This document shows positions 45,831 through 58,040 of a stretch of 64,000 bases of DNA, piece by piece. The translations under genes and the position numbers were made by a program. The notes under the pieces are model-generated. The model worked only from the letters and a program-made list of their open reading frames with translations, had not been told where the DNA came from and searched no databases. This DNA is from Capniomyces stellatus (Eukaryota; Kickxellomycota; Harpellomycetes; Harpellales; Legeriomycetaceae), in the NCBI GenBank assembly GCA_001661515.1, contig LUVW01000045.1:44494-108493 (forward strand), given 5' to 3'. The stretch's first letter is position 1. Every line of letters starts with the position of its first letter.

Positions 45831-47242
45831 ATGGAAAGCTTACACGTATTTTTTGATTTAGAAAACGGTAGCTTTGAAAACTTGGATGAATTCGGAGTAT
45901 GCATAGACGATGCTATACAGAAAGAAACCAGGGAGTTGGTGTTGGTTTTTAGCATTTCCAGAAAAAACCTGGCGGAATTTTCAAACAAACAGGACAAATT
46001 TGATAGCCTGGACTATATAACCGATTCTCTAAACCTGGATTTCAAAGAGTGGAATGGTCTACAAAATGTACTTTCGTACTTTTACGGGCTTTCGCTAACA
46101 AAGGCCATCAACAAGAACAACGAAGGCCTTGATATAAATGTGATTTGGCTTGAGGGTAGCCAGTACTTGGCAAAAAAGTCGATTGATACTGCTAGAGCCA
46201 AAATCACCATTCTGGATTTAGGCAAGCATATTAATTAGAATACTTTGAAGATTTGAATATTTTTTTCTTTCTGGATTTGGGCCTAGACCAAGCTCTATTA
46301 CTATATACATACCATAATTTACTTGTATGACATTGTATGGTTGGTAATTGGGATTATAGAGACGGAATCTGAATCAACTTTGCCCTACTTTGCGTTGTCT
46401 GGTAGCAAAACAATCAGTGAATCTGCTGGCAAAACCGACAACAATGGTGGATCCAAAGACGGAAATGACGGGTTTTTTGCTGGATATACAAACCATATCG
46501 CGGTAGGCGGAACATTTGATCATATGCACATTGGCCATAAAATACTGCTGTCAATGACAGCATACTGCGCCATCATCAAGGTTACTTGTGGGCTAACAGG
46601 TACTATTCTGCCTAATACAATACAAACATACACGTAATTGACATACATCCTAGCTATGAATATCAACAAAACATAGGTTATAACTGCTGTGTTTGATATT
46701 ACAGGTGACTCCTTGCTTGTTAACAAAAATTACAAAGAGTTTATGGAATCGATGGAATCAAGAGAATACAATGTGCTGCGGTTCTGTAATATTATTAAAA
46801 AGAGGATAGAGTATAATGTAAGTTGAAAAGCGTCAGATAGCTGGATAGTTGAATGGCTGTAAAAGTAAATTATACAATTCTAAACCTGTAGATTGTGCCT
46901 TTGTCAGATCCTTTTGGCCCAATAATTGAAGATGGGACAATCGATACTTTGGTAGCGTCAAAGGAAACAGTGGTTGGTTGTGATAAAGGTATGTGGCTTG
47001 ATCTCGTTTGTACTTGTAGCCAACTTCATAGAACATGGTGTATGATTGGTTGTACTAACAGTTTATGTATTTTTACTGTAGCTAACGACATTAGGGTCAC
47101 TAAATCTATGAAAAAAATGAGCATTTTATCAATAGATCTAGTGGGACTATCGGATAACAACACTGTAAAGAAATCAGGCCTCTTGGGTAAAATGAGCTCA
47201 TCTGATTCCAGAAAGCGCCTGTATGAGCTATCAGCCAAATAG
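45831..47242 (+). CDS. CAB4: Pantetheine-phosphate adenylyltransferase (CoA synthesis)
   Basis: Transfers AMP from ATP to 4'-phosphopantetheine, giving dephospho-CoA. This is the fourth step of CoA synthesis. Five exons in phase: 45831-46221, 46360-46599, 46705-46817, 46892-46988 and 47082-47242, 333 residues. The eukaryotic PPAT core begins at IAVGGTFDHMHIGHKILLSM, with the nucleotidyltransferase motif GGTFDHxHxGH. LTGDSLLVNKNYKEFMES and IVPLSDPFGP follow, then DTLVASKETVVG. About 200 N-terminal residues precede the core, as in yeast Cab4. No dephospho-CoA kinase domain is fused, unlike animal COASY. The first intron is best explained by a GC donor (GCAAGC), because no in-phase GT exists before the stop and the spliced product is continuous. 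Confidence 0.88.
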
Positions 47243-47400
47243 CTCGATTTTTATACCCCAAATTTACTTGGGCTTGCACTTGACAATAAGTTGAATACAG
47301 GGCTAATAACCAAGAACCTGATATAGTATAATTACTTAAACAGTAAACTGCTTTTTTTTAAAAAAACCAAAGTTTAGCATAGGTTTTAATATTTAAACTT

Positions 47401-47435
47401 GGTTTTGGTTTTGGTTTTGGTTTTGGTTTTGGTTT
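47401..47435. repeat. (GGTTTT)n hexanucleotide repeat
   Basis: About six copies of GGTTTT downstream of the CAB4 stop. Confidence 0.9.
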
Positions 47436-47571
47436 ATTAAATATTAATATACAAAAGTGCCGTGCAGTTAAGAAAGTATCACAAATTTAGTTGGTAAAAA
47501 AAAACAAGAATATACTCGGATATAGTCAAATGTATGGATGAAAAACAGCAAAAGGGGAATTGTAATCCCAG

Positions 47572-48439
47572 TTAAACACTAACGCCAGAAACTCCATTCT
47601 TTTTCTTACGAGGTAAAACCAGCTTGACTGGTGTAAACCTATCAATGTCAGCCAAGAAAAGCTTTCTTTGAATAATTGCACCGCAAATAGCGATAAAGAA
47701 CCAAGCAGCTAGCAAACTCCAAGCAGACGATGTTTTGACAAATTCAGACTTATTGTCCCACTTTTGAAGAACGACTGTGTTGATTCCTGTCTTTGCAAAA
47801 ATGTCTACGCCAACAATGAAAAACATGGCACCCCAGAAGGTTGAGCCCAGCAAATATATTCCATCCTCAACAAAAATCATGCCAGCAAATGCGCCTGAAA
47901 GCCCCGTCAGATATAGGAATGTAATCCAGTTATTCGTAAACAGGAAGATGTCGGCCTGGCATAAAACAAACTTTGCTATGGCGTAACCCGTTAAAGCGCC
48001 AACACTAGCAAATCCTAGACTAGGAACAATTATAAACGCCACAGCTATACCTAACGACAGAATCATAGAGACTGCAGGTACCGCGCCATTGTAATAATTG
48101 TCTGATATCTGGTACCCAAGCGCAGATATCAGTTGCTCTATTTATCCATAAACAGCAAAGTTCTGGTTAGAATTCAACTAGCTGTGATAGGTTAAAATAA
48201 TATACCTGTCTGCCAACTTTGCTTTAATTAAAATCAATCCACACTTTGCATCATTCGGTATTTAGCATTCGATATATATATATCTTCTTGATCAAGTGGT
48301 AGTAGTGCTTACCTGAAATGAAGTATCCAGCAATAAAGCTTGTGATTCTAAAGTATTTCTTTGAAAAGAAACACACAAATATTCCTCCAGGAATTAGTAA
48401 CAGGACCGATAAAACAATATCAGCTACAACTACAGCCAT
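47572..48439 (-). CDS. DUF4203/TMEM198-like multi-span membrane protein
   Basis: Two exons in phase: 48313-48439 and 47572-48137, 230 residues. The sequence is mainly hydrophobic, with about six to seven membrane segments. It has Gly-rich spacing such as GALTGYAIAKFVLC, GLSGAFAGMIFVEDGIYLLG and STFWGAMFFIVGVDIF, which resembles the TM7S3/TMEM198-like (DUF4203) domain. The C-terminal tail is basic (LPRKKKNG). The start is the first ATG, followed immediately by the first span. The domain is common in fungi. Its molecular role is not established, and the family match is from memory of the pattern rather than a search. Confidence 0.6.
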
Positions 48440-49299
48440 TGTATTTTGGTTATTCTATTCAAAAAATACTTATAAGTTTATTTTTAATTTAGCTTAGCCT
48501 AATGTTTATATGTTTATATGTGATGTTGGAGTTCGTGTTTAACAGTTTTTCAAAAAAAAAAAATCAAAAAAAGTTATAAATTTAGCAGTGTTGATGGCAT
48601 TAAGATAACCAGAAACGAGAACTAGTGCTTGTAAGATTACTTTTATATCCACACTTGCGTTTATAAAGTTTCCCAATTTTCACTTTTCACTTTTCAATAT
48701 TGTCCTTGTTTTTGTCTCTGTTGTCCATTTCTGCTTTTAGTGGTGTTTACTCTAACTGCTTAATTGCGTTTTGGATACAACTTTTTTTTAATTGTGTGCA
48801 TGCCTGTTTTGAATAAACATTTACACAATCGGCAATCTTGTTCGAGTATCAATAGTTTAATTTCTCTTTTCACTTTAAAACTGTATAAATGTTGGTTTAC
48901 TAAATATTTTCTTCCAGAGCACCGTGTGCTCCCAAACGTTCTAAATGGCGCCAAATTTGGGATTTGTCTTTTTGTCTTTAACAAGGGCTTTTTATTTTCC
49001 CTTTTTTGCATTTCCTAGCATTGACTATTTGTGAGTAAACTTTAAACTGTCGTGTTTGCTAAACTTGTTTATACCAGTGTGTGCACCAATATAGCCACAA
49101 TTTTCATGATAATTGCAACTAGCAAAGTACAATGTAAAGGATTTACAGCTACAACTTAAATACACTCGCTTTATTTTATCGAGTTATCGTATTTTTTTAA
49201 TTTCCACTGTCGAAATAGATTCATTTCGAAAATCGTATTTTTTCTAATGTCTATACTCTTAAATTTTTTGCTTTAATTCAAAATTGTTTTCTTGTTATT

Positions 49300-49371
49300 G
49301 CACTTGTTTTTACACTTATTTTTGTACTTGTTTTTACACATGTTTTTGTACTTGTTTTTACACTTGTTTTT
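49300..49371. repeat. 12-bp tandem repeat (TTTTTACACTTG-like)
   Basis: About six imperfect copies alternating TTTTTACACTTG and TTTTTGTACTTG. Confidence 0.85.
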
Positions 49372-49877
49372 TGTGGCAACTCGCCTAAATGCTATACATG
49401 TTCTACCAGTGCCAGTAGGCTGTTTTTGCTGATACAGGTTGGCCGCATTCAATTCCTTGATTTAATCGAGTATTCGGGTTAATAAATAAATGTTGGATTG
49501 TGACTTTTGCTGAATAGAAATTAAAGTCTGTGGATCTACACACAGATAATAAAACTGATTAATCATGAACATGTATGATCGACATAGTGCTTTAGGCTCA
49601 CAATTTTAAGGATTGACTTTGGTTCTTGTTTGATTATTTTTTATACATATTGTGTCAAAATAGGTATGTTGTCAGTGTCGTTTATAGACGATGCGGCACT
49701 TGGGGAAGGCTATGAGACTTCAATTTGTTTAGACCTTAGTGGTTGAAGCGAATATAAACCCGTACATTTGATTGTGACAATGATAAAATGATAAATACCA
49801 TGGTTGGGTTTGTATTCTTATGGTCAGCTTTATCTAGTGTGATATCTACATTCCAAAAAGTTTATAAATGCGCCGTT

Positions 49878-49950
49878 AAAAAAAAACAAACCATTAAAAA
49901 AACAAACCATTAAAAAAACAAACCATTAAAAAAACAAACCATTGAAAAAC
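49878..49950. repeat. 16-bp tandem repeat (ACCATTAAAAAAACAA)
   Basis: Four consecutive, nearly perfect copies of a 16-17 bp unit. Confidence 0.9.
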
Positions 49951-50243
49951 AAAATATTAAAAAAACAAAGCTTTTAAAACAATCAGTTCAATACAATCAG
50001 TAAACAATTATGCAGTATGCTTAATTCATACCATATCAAGGCGCACCCTTAAATTATGAAGGGATTGTATGCTAAAAAAACAATAGAAGCCTTAATTGTA
50101 ATGTTTAATTCTACAAAAATGTTTTAGGCAAGAAAAAGTCCATTGTGTGGAGGAAAAAACGGGTGCAATAGATCGGTTAAAATAATGAACTTGGTATAAT
50201 TCCAAACAATAAAGCACCAGCTTATTCTGTATTGTTCAGCACA

Positions 50244-51066
50244 ATGAACCTGATTGTACTCTTCTGTTTCTGCAAGTTATGCCTGTTAATTTTATATTTG
50301 ATTGTTTAGTTTTGCAAAACAATCAATGGCTCCTGCACACTTCAGTAAATATACCAGCAATAGTCACAAATGCAACTGACTGGTTAAACATACTTGTAAG
50401 TGAGAAAACAGGTGATAGTTCAATTGGTGCAGGGTTGTATACACATTGTAAACAGTTTTGTAAAGGCGCATTGTATAGTACCAGTATGGGCTTATATCAG
50501 CGGAGACCGGGATAGTTCCATTGTTTATACAGACAATGCCCCGATCTGCCCATTATCTTGACGTTTGGATCACCGTTGTAATTGTTGTTTCAGAAACATA
50601 CTGAATGGTTAATAGGTCGGCTGTAATATATGCCGTATTTGCATAGTTGATGGTTGGTATTGATAGTATTTATCTCCAATTTGTACAGAATGTACTGTAA
50701 ATTATACCTGTAAATTTTGCTTTTGTTTTTAAAAGCCAAAGCCAAAGCCAAAGCCCAGAAGTCCATTGTATTTTGGCCAGCAGTTTTGGTGCTTTGGGTT
50801 ACGGACAAAGAAAAAATAATATACGATGTAATATACAACACCTAAACTGATTGGCAGCTATAGAAGACTAGAAGCCGTGTGTGTTAAATAACCACAAGTT
50901 TGCGACAAGCCCTAGTTTTGGCTTTGACGCAGGCACAACCAAGTTTAATACTGATAATCGAAAATTAATCGCAGGAAATAATTGCGGGAATTTCATAGCA
51001 AGCTGGAAAAAAAAACAACTTTTGATTCGCCTGAAAAACCAGCAACATCATCATAACCTGAACTAA
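50244..51066 (+). CDS. Probable multi-exon membrane protein, unknown family
   Basis: Coding-like pieces lie in order on one strand. The first (about 50301-50398) reads QNNQWLLHTSVNIPAIVTNA, then TDWLNIL, ending at a perfect GTAAGTGAG donor. The next begins after a TATAG acceptor at about 50479 and reads in phase YQYGLISAETGIVPLFIQTM, then a hydrophobic YLDVWITVVIVV. A third hydrophobic piece (KSIVFWPAVLVLWV) starts near 50759. The terminal piece (50904-51066) reads FGFDAGTTKFNTDNRKLIAG and ends in a basic His/Asn tail. Loop, span, span, tail suggests a small tetraspan protein, perhaps SUR7/claudin-like, but no signature is decisive. Exact exons and the first exon (ATG near 50244) are not fixed. 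Confidence 0.35.
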
Positions 51067-52465
51067 GAAAAACATATGTAAAAACATAAACACAAACATA
51101 AACATACAAAAAGAAACTTGAAAACAAATAGCAATTCAATAAAGATATGACAGGTTTGGAGACAATAAATTAAAATAAAATGCCTGGCAACTTAGTATTT
51201 ATGTGCGTTGTTTGAGTGTTTACAAATAAAGCAGTGCTTTGAAAAACACAACAAAGCTGGTTAGCGCGCTTATAATACAGCGTATTTAGTTATATGAGGC
51301 TCTAGATTGATTTTTTGCTAGCAGTGAGTAAGGCAATGTCGATTTTCAAGCGTTCAGGATAATAAAAAGGCAAATAAAAGACGGGTTGAATAGTAAACTA
51401 ATTTAGGAAAGTTAGAGTGGGCAAAGTGATTAAAGGTAAATGGGAGTATCTAGTCGAATATAAAAACAAAAGGTTTGGAACGGAGCAGGAGCTATTTTTA
51501 AACGAAACTGAACGCCGAAAGACCTGAGATGTATGCTGTGTAAATCAAAATTACCAATACGGGGATAGTTTAATCGGTTGAAAGCAAGTAAAAAGAGCAA
51601 ACAATTATATAATGGAAGGTCTTCAAGTTATAAATAAAAAAGATTAAATTGGGTGGATTTATGAACAAAAAGCGTAAAACACAAACAGTAACGAGAATTG
51701 AAATGGGGCCAATGGTTGGAATCAACAAATAGAAAAGGGAAAACATAATGTTATTGGCTAAAGCAATAGAGAAAGTTTGAAAACGAAGAGATTAGTGGAG
51801 GCAAAAGCCGTGGTTTATTCAATTAAGAGCAAAAAAAATAAAATGAAAAGTGAAAAGCGAAACTGCCAGAATAAGGAAAATAAGTGATACTAAATAGTAA
51901 AAGGAAAATAGACTTGATCTCAAAACACTGGAGAATTACAAATTTAAAAAAGAAACCGAAGATTTAAAGCTTTTAAAAACTATTGAATAGAGCAAATTGG
52001 GTTGAATCAAGTTGGGCTGAATCAAGAAAAGGTCAAAAAATTGAGATCGAATTGAGTGGCAGAGCAAACAATTAAACAAAGAGCTAAAGATTAAAAAAGA
52101 TTAAAAAAGGCTAAAAAATATTAAAAAGTCAAAAAACAAAAAAACATTGTTTAAAATAGGAAAAGAGAAAAGCTGCAGCAATAGAAAAGTTAAAGTGAAA
52201 GTAGAGGCAGAAAATGTTGAATTTTTATTAAAGATAGATAATATAGAGCCTTTAATTGATTGAGCTAAAAAGAAAGAAAAAAGAAAGACAAGCAGCAATC
52301 AGGGTAACAAAGCTAGGAATTGGATCTGGATTGAGTAAGCGGACAGAGGGAAAACGTAGTAATTTAGAAATAGAGGGAAAGCTTGCTTGACTAGAATATA
52401 GTAAAGGTGGAAATAGAGAATATAAAATAGAATTAGGAATAAACGGAATAGAAGAAACAAAAGAA
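51067..52465. other. Purine-rich intergenic DNA
   Basis: No gene seen. From about 51330 onward the plus strand is strongly A/G-rich and merges into the purine-rich 5' half of the ArfGAP gene. Confidence 0.5.
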
Positions 52466-55400
52466 ATGATAAAGGCAGAGGAAGTAAGAGGTAAAAAGAG
52501 TATGGGGGAGGGAGAGAGGCAGTTGAGTGACTTGGTTGAGGGAAAAAAATACAAGCGTCACCAGCCAAGCTATAAGGGGTTGGTGGCAGAGTTTGAGAAA
52601 TATGTAGCAGGGGTTGAGGAACGGGGGCCAAAGCTTGAAAAGGTAGGGGGGCAGCTTATGGGGGCGATTGAGGAGTATGACAGGAGTAGCGAGCGGATGA
52701 ACAAGAGTATTGAGGAAATATTGAGTATGGGGCCAGTTAGGGACAGCCAGTCGGAGCAGCTGTTTAGGCACTACTTTCAGAGCGTTGAGGAGCTAGGAAA
52801 GATCCGGAGGGTGAAGGATCTGGAGAAGATTAAGGCGGTGAAGACAGAGATAAGCGAGGTGCTGTCAAGGAAAGTGGGGGAGGCAAAGAGAGGCAAAAGA
52901 GCAACGGAGGGGCAGCAATACGAGTATGAAACGCAACTATCAAGGATGCTGAGCAAGCGAATAAACGACGGCAGTATTGAAAAGATGGCAGAGGGGGTAG
53001 TTGGGTTGAGGGAAGAGTATGAGGGGGGAATGGAGCAATATACGCGAGTTTTAGGGGAGATATCAGGAGTAGATAAGGTGGAGGCGATGGAGAAGGTAAG
53101 CATAACGACACGAATAGAATGTATAGAGCAAAGAAAAAAAGAAAAATAAAAGGATGAATAAAAAAAGATGGATGATAAATAATGGGGTAGGTGCTTGGAT
53201 TGGTTATATCGGATTATGCGTACTATCATCAGGCATTTGCAATAATGAAAGATTTAGAGCCAACAATAGAGCAGCTGTCAACAAGACTGAGGGAAATGAA
53301 AAAAGACTACAAAGAGATAGTAGAAAAGGAAACAGAGAAAGAGGTGGTGGGAAGGAGAGTAGAGGGGGAAATAGAGAGAGAAATAGAAAGAGAAGGAGGA
53401 TACCTGTATTTACAGACACAAAACATGCTTAGTAGTTCGTGGCAGAGACGGTGGTTCCGGGTGAGAAAGGGGAACCTGGAGCACTTTACAAAGTGGGACG
53501 AGAGTGATATTGAGCAAATAGCGCTGCATGTTAGCAATGTGAGAAAATATAAAGAACGCGAGGATTCAAGTGGAGGGGCAGAAAATGGAATCGATAGAAG
53601 GCACATAATAGAAATAGTGTCACCACAAAAGACGTATATTCTGCAGGCAGAGTCGCGGGAGACAAAAGAGGCGTGGCGGGAAATCCTGAGGAGGCAGATA
53701 GAGGACTCGGTTTATTCAAAGTCAAATTTCAACAATGAAAATGAAGAAGAGGAAAATTATGAGAATGATGATTTTAGCAATGATGATGGTAGCAATGATG
53801 GTAATAAGGGGGATAGTAAGGATGAGAATGGGGATCAGGGTGAGGGCAGCGACAAAAGAACGTTTGGAGGAGCAATGGAAGCAATAGGAGCAATAGGATC
53901 ATCAATTAATGCATCGTCGATTCTGAGCTCATTGATGGGGTCAGACGATGGCACAAGTAAAGACAATAGTAAAGACAAAAATAAAAACAGTGGGAATGGG
54001 AATGGAAATGGAAATGGAAATGAAAGCCGTAATTTAGGGCTTTTTGGGCTGTCTCGGTCAAGAAAAAACAGCAGAATTTCTCAGGAAAACAGTATTGTTA
54101 ACAAAGAAAAAGAAGGAATGGCAATGGCCAGGTCCAGATCAGCACTAGGTCCAGTGTTTGACGTTATGGGAAACGACCGGTGTGCAGACTGTGGGAGCAG
54201 CAAGGCCACGTGGGCTGTTGTAAACTTTGGGATTCTGGTGTGCATCGACTGCTGCGGCGTCCACAGAAGCCTTGGCGTTCATGTCAGCAAGGTCAAGTCT
54301 ACTATTCTGGACAAATGGGATTCCGAATCCATCCACATTATGCAACGACTCGGCAACTCTGCTGCAAACGCACTCCTCGAATCCCCAGACTCCTTCAAGC
54401 CAGACCCCGACTCGCCCCGCGACCTGATCCAGGTATACATTTCCAACAAGTATCTGCTTAGAAAGTACCTACCCAGACACTCCCCCAACTCCCCACCTCA
54501 ATCCCCGCAGTCCCCCCGCAACAAAAACAACAATAATAGTAATAGTAATAACAGTAATAACAACTATGACCTCTTGCTTGCTTCTGCAACTCTTCACTCC
54601 AACGTTCCCGCTGCTCTACATGCTCTACTCAACAATGCTAACCCCAACGCCAACGCCAACGCCAACTCGTCGGATTCTTCTACCTCTCCCCTCATCAACG
54701 CTGCCTACGTTGGCGACTACGCTCTTGTCAAACTCCTCCTTCTTTGGGGCGCTGACATCAACCTCCGAATTCCCCCCTCTTCTCATTCAGAATCTCCGCC
54801 CAATTCTCCCCTCAAGTCCTTTTCTTTTGCCGACCCTCCTACCACTAATCACCTCCCTACCTCTATTGTCTGCATGGGTGGTTCTGCCTTGCACGCTGCT
54901 GCCTGTGTCGACAACCCATCTATGATCTGCCTTCTCATCCGCCTCGGGGCCGACTCCTCCATTCCCAACTCTTACGGCTACCTACCACTCGATATTGCTC
55001 TTGGCTACTCAAATGTCATGTCTGTGATGGCTCTGAGGTACGCCGGAATCATGACTTCTTCCAACTCTTCTTCCTCTTCCCCTAATCTCAATTCCACTTC
55101 TACTCCTACTTTTACTTCTACTCTTACTCCTATTCCTACTCCCTCCTCCACTTTTGATTCTATCTCCTTAATCCACCCCAATGATCCTTTCACCAACGAA
55201 TGGGCCATTCCTACTTTCTACTCTCCTTCTCCTTCTCCTCCTCCTCCCCTACCCACCAACTTTTCTTCAACTTCTAAACTACTTGTCTCGACCTCCCCAG
55301 CTGACTCTTCATACTCTTTGTCCCCAATCAAATCCCAAATCGACCAATCAATCGAATCCCCAATCGAATCCCCAATCAAATCAACAATCGAATCCCCAAT

Positions 55401-55911
55401 CGAATCCCAAATCGAATCCCAAATCGACCAACCAAACTCAATTTTACCAAACAGTGATCATATCTCTTCCCAAACTCAACTAGACGAATATCTCGACCAA
55501 GTTGATGATCAAGTACTTTCTTCAGAATCCCCTGTCAAGTTCTCTCCCACCCCACCACAACTTCAAATTCCCATCACTTCTACATTCACCACCAAGCAAA
55601 CTATAGATTCCATCCACTCCCCATCAGCCAATATCAGCCCTTCAACTCATTCAGTAGTCCCTCCAACTAACGAACCATTCAAAAACGACACTGAAAACGA
55701 CGATAACATACTACCACCATCACCACAGGCTACTGAAATTATACCTGATTCTAATGTTGGCCAACTTGATGACACTGAATTAACAAACGCAATCAACTCT
55801 AAACCAGAACATGATCTAAATGGCCATGACTCAACCAAGCCATCTAAAAAAACCAAAAAGGTCCTTAAAAATAAACAAATCAAATCCAATAATCTACCAA
55901 TTGACTCTTAG
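52466..55911 (+). CDS. BAR-PH-ArfGAP-ankyrin protein (ACAP/centaurin-beta type)
   Basis: A GTPase-activating protein for Arf, acting at endosomal or plasma membranes. Two exons in phase (52466-53095 and 53191-55911), about 1116 residues. Residues about 30-265 are helical and charged, as a BAR domain ([37 protein letters not shown]). A PH domain follows at about 280-380 ([37 protein letters not shown]). The ArfGAP zinc finger is CADCG, then [12 protein letters not shown] at residues 541-565. It includes the catalytic Arg in [13 protein letters not shown]. Ankyrin repeats come next ([40 protein letters not shown]), then a 250-residue Ser/Pro/Thr tail with repeated IESP motifs. An upstream exon is possible because the first Met is not conserved. 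Codon composition switches from purine- to pyrimidine-rich at the ArfGAP domain. Confidence 0.9.
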
Positions 55912-56121
55912 TTTTTCTATTGTTTACTTATTAATAAATTACTTATTTTTCTTTGCTAATTTTAACTTATTCCCAGCTCATAATTTACAAGTAAATTGTT
56001 TAACTTTATTAAATTAATTATTCGATTAAAATACTAAAGCACCACTATAATCACAATAAGATTACAATTGAACTTGGAATATAATTAATGAACAAGAAAC
56101 CTGTAAAAATAAACGAGTTAC
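55912..56121. other. 3' flank of the ArfGAP gene
   Basis: Short AT-rich segment. Nothing recognised. Confidence 0.5.
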
Positions 56122-56990
56122 TTGTGTGAATGAAGGGATATGGGATAGTGAAATTGATGGAGGTAATACAATCCATGTTGTAACGCTGTCCAAATATAAA
56201 CATCCATGGTTGGTTTAGGATGGTAAAAATAAACAGTTGTGTCGCGTGTTTGATATGTTGTTATTTAGAAATAGTTGGAGCAATGGCATTTTGATAGTGG
56301 TATTAAAACAACAATGTCAAACTGGGCAAGTAAATAAAGATAAAGCAGATAAAGTAAATAGAGAGAATAAAGCAAATAAAGCAAATAAAGCAGATAAAGT
56401 AAATAATGTAAATAATGTAAATAAAGCAAATAAAGCAGATAAAGCAAATAGAGAGAATAAAGCAGATAAACGCCAAGTCAACACCATCAACCAATTATGA
56501 ATCGAGTGATCTATAAATCTGAATGTCTGTGCAGTTCCAAAATAAAGCGAGAACAATCAAACTGGTTGTGGAAGTGGAAATGGAAGTGGAATCGGTGCTA
56601 GATTTACAGGGTCAGAATTTAAATTGGGATATGGATATGCCTGATTGTTCAAGTGGGCAGCAACAATGGCTGAATAAATGGGTGAATAGACACTAGCCAA
56701 TGTATTGGGAGTGTGTGATGTGGGGGCCGTGGACTTGGAAAGTTAAATAGAGCATTCGATCAAATTACATAACAATAACAATAACAAAATGAATGATAAT
56801 AACAATAACAATGAAATAAAAATGATAATGATAATAATAATTATATATAAAATAAAATAATAAAGATAACAGTTACAATTACGATGATAGTATAGTATAA
56901 TATAACAAAAATAACAGTTACAATTACAATGAAAATAATATAGTCTATTAATGATAATTACAATAACGATGAAAATAATAATACGATATG
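56122..56990. repeat. Direct duplication, copy A
   Basis: This segment matches 58990-59625 at high identity over its left part (56122-56345) and middle (56546-56780), and more loosely over the following AAT/GAT microsatellite. Copy A carries about 200 extra bases (about 56346-56545) that copy B lacks. Both strands show short conserved open stretches: on the minus strand, TAPTSHTPNTLASVYSPIYS is open in both copies. Copy A has extra stops. This suggests a relic of a gene or element. The family is unknown. Confidence 0.75.
56346..56545. repeat. Low-complexity insertion within copy A (AAATAAAGC-like)
   Basis: About 200 bp, absent from copy B, consisting of AGATAAAGC/AAATAAAGC/GTAAATAAT units followed by about 75 bp of unique sequence. 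It is bounded by ATAAAG on both sides. Confidence 0.7.
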
Positions 56991-57250
56991 GTAATGATAA
57001 TAATAGTAATTTATAACAACGGCAATTATAATAATAAAGGTAATGATACTGATACTGATAATGATGCTAATAATGATACTGATAATGATAATGATAATGA
57101 TACTGATACTGATACTGATAATAAAAACAAGACTAACAAATGGGAACGGATAATGGTATGAACAAGCAGTAAATGCGAGTAAACAAGTGATTNGTATAAT
57201 ATAGTATAATATAGTATAATATAGTATAATATAATAAATGAAAGCCGATT
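56991..57250. repeat. Microsatellite block with one N
   Basis: GATAAT/GATACT repeats run to about 57120. A TATAGTATAA decamer repeat spans about 57194-57236, with an N at 57193. The copy numbers of these arrays are unreliable. Confidence 0.8.
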
Positions 57251-57290
57251 GAATTGAATGAGGTGGGAATGAAAGTTGGATGAATTCAAA

Positions 57291-57737
57291 ATGATTCTGC
57301 TTGGAGGTTTGGCTACAAATAATACTTTTCTCATTATTTTGGTGCACAGCATAATTTGCTTTGTTTCGCAGCTAAACGGCATGCTGGCTATTATCTGCTG
57401 TTGTTTTTGTTTCACGGCGCACATTTCCAAGAAACCCGACCAACAAACACCAGGATTGGAACCCTTTGTCGGCTCTGGGTTGATGGTTGTACTATCTATG
57501 CCGCTACTGTTTGTTTATTTGGATAATGGATGTTCGGTGAGCCCAATTCAGTGTCATTGTTTTTCTTGGCCGTAGTATTTGTTGTGTTGTTGGCTGGTGT
57601 GTGGTGTGTGGGGAGAAGTAGAATTGACCAAGACAAAATATGGTGATAGCAACAATTGGCATGGGCAATGGCGGTGTTGCAGATGCAGCCAATATTCATT
57701 TTTTTGGAGGAATGGCTTGCTTGTAGTTGATTTTGTT
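57291..57737 (+). CDS. Possible small membrane-protein gene or relic
   Basis: An ATG-started open stretch encodes hydrophobic sequence (LATNNTFLIILVHSIICFVS, GLMVVLSMPLLFVYLDNG). It is followed in a different frame by another hydrophobic stretch starting at an ATG near 57529 (SLFFLAVVFVVLLAGVWCVG). The two could be joined by an intron with a GTGAGC donor, but the phase I could test leads to an unlikely product. Alternatively the gene is frameshifted. It lies between duplication copies A and B. Low confidence. Confidence 0.2.
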
Positions 57738-58040
57738 ACAGTTGGAGCTATTAATTGGAGTCTGGTCATCGTACAGTAGTGATATTGTTTTTTGGAATAA
57801 TTATCAAAATATCACAATAAAAATAAAATAAAACCAAATAACTCGCCAAACTCGTATTAAGATCTTAAAATGAATATAACATAATTGAATTTCAAAATTA
57901 TTATTTCATTCAAAAAAGATTAATATTAAAAGTAATCATATGACGAAAGTCAAATCATTCCAATAGAATAGTCACAACTTTTCTCACGTACAAGACTTGA
58001 AAGTATCCGAATACTAGTTTTGTACATATATATAAATATA
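57738..58040. other. Intergenic, no gene assigned
   Basis: AT-rich. Nothing recognised. Confidence 0.5.

Larger units (their letters stand above)
48440..50243. other. Gene-poor, repeat-bearing stretch
   Basis: No confident gene. Open frames of 83-84 codons overlap on opposite strands at 48760-49018, and neither can be preferred. The two tandem repeats listed separately lie here. Confidence 0.4.

Noticed and set aside
48760..49018. Overlapping 83- and 84-codon frames on opposite strands
   Set aside because: Neither has a domain, signal or splice context that favours it.
56265..56556. Minus-strand Leu/Tyr/Cys/Phe-rich frames that look like membrane proteins
   Set aside because: They translate the AAATAAAGC low-complexity insertion in all three frames with equal hydrophobicity.
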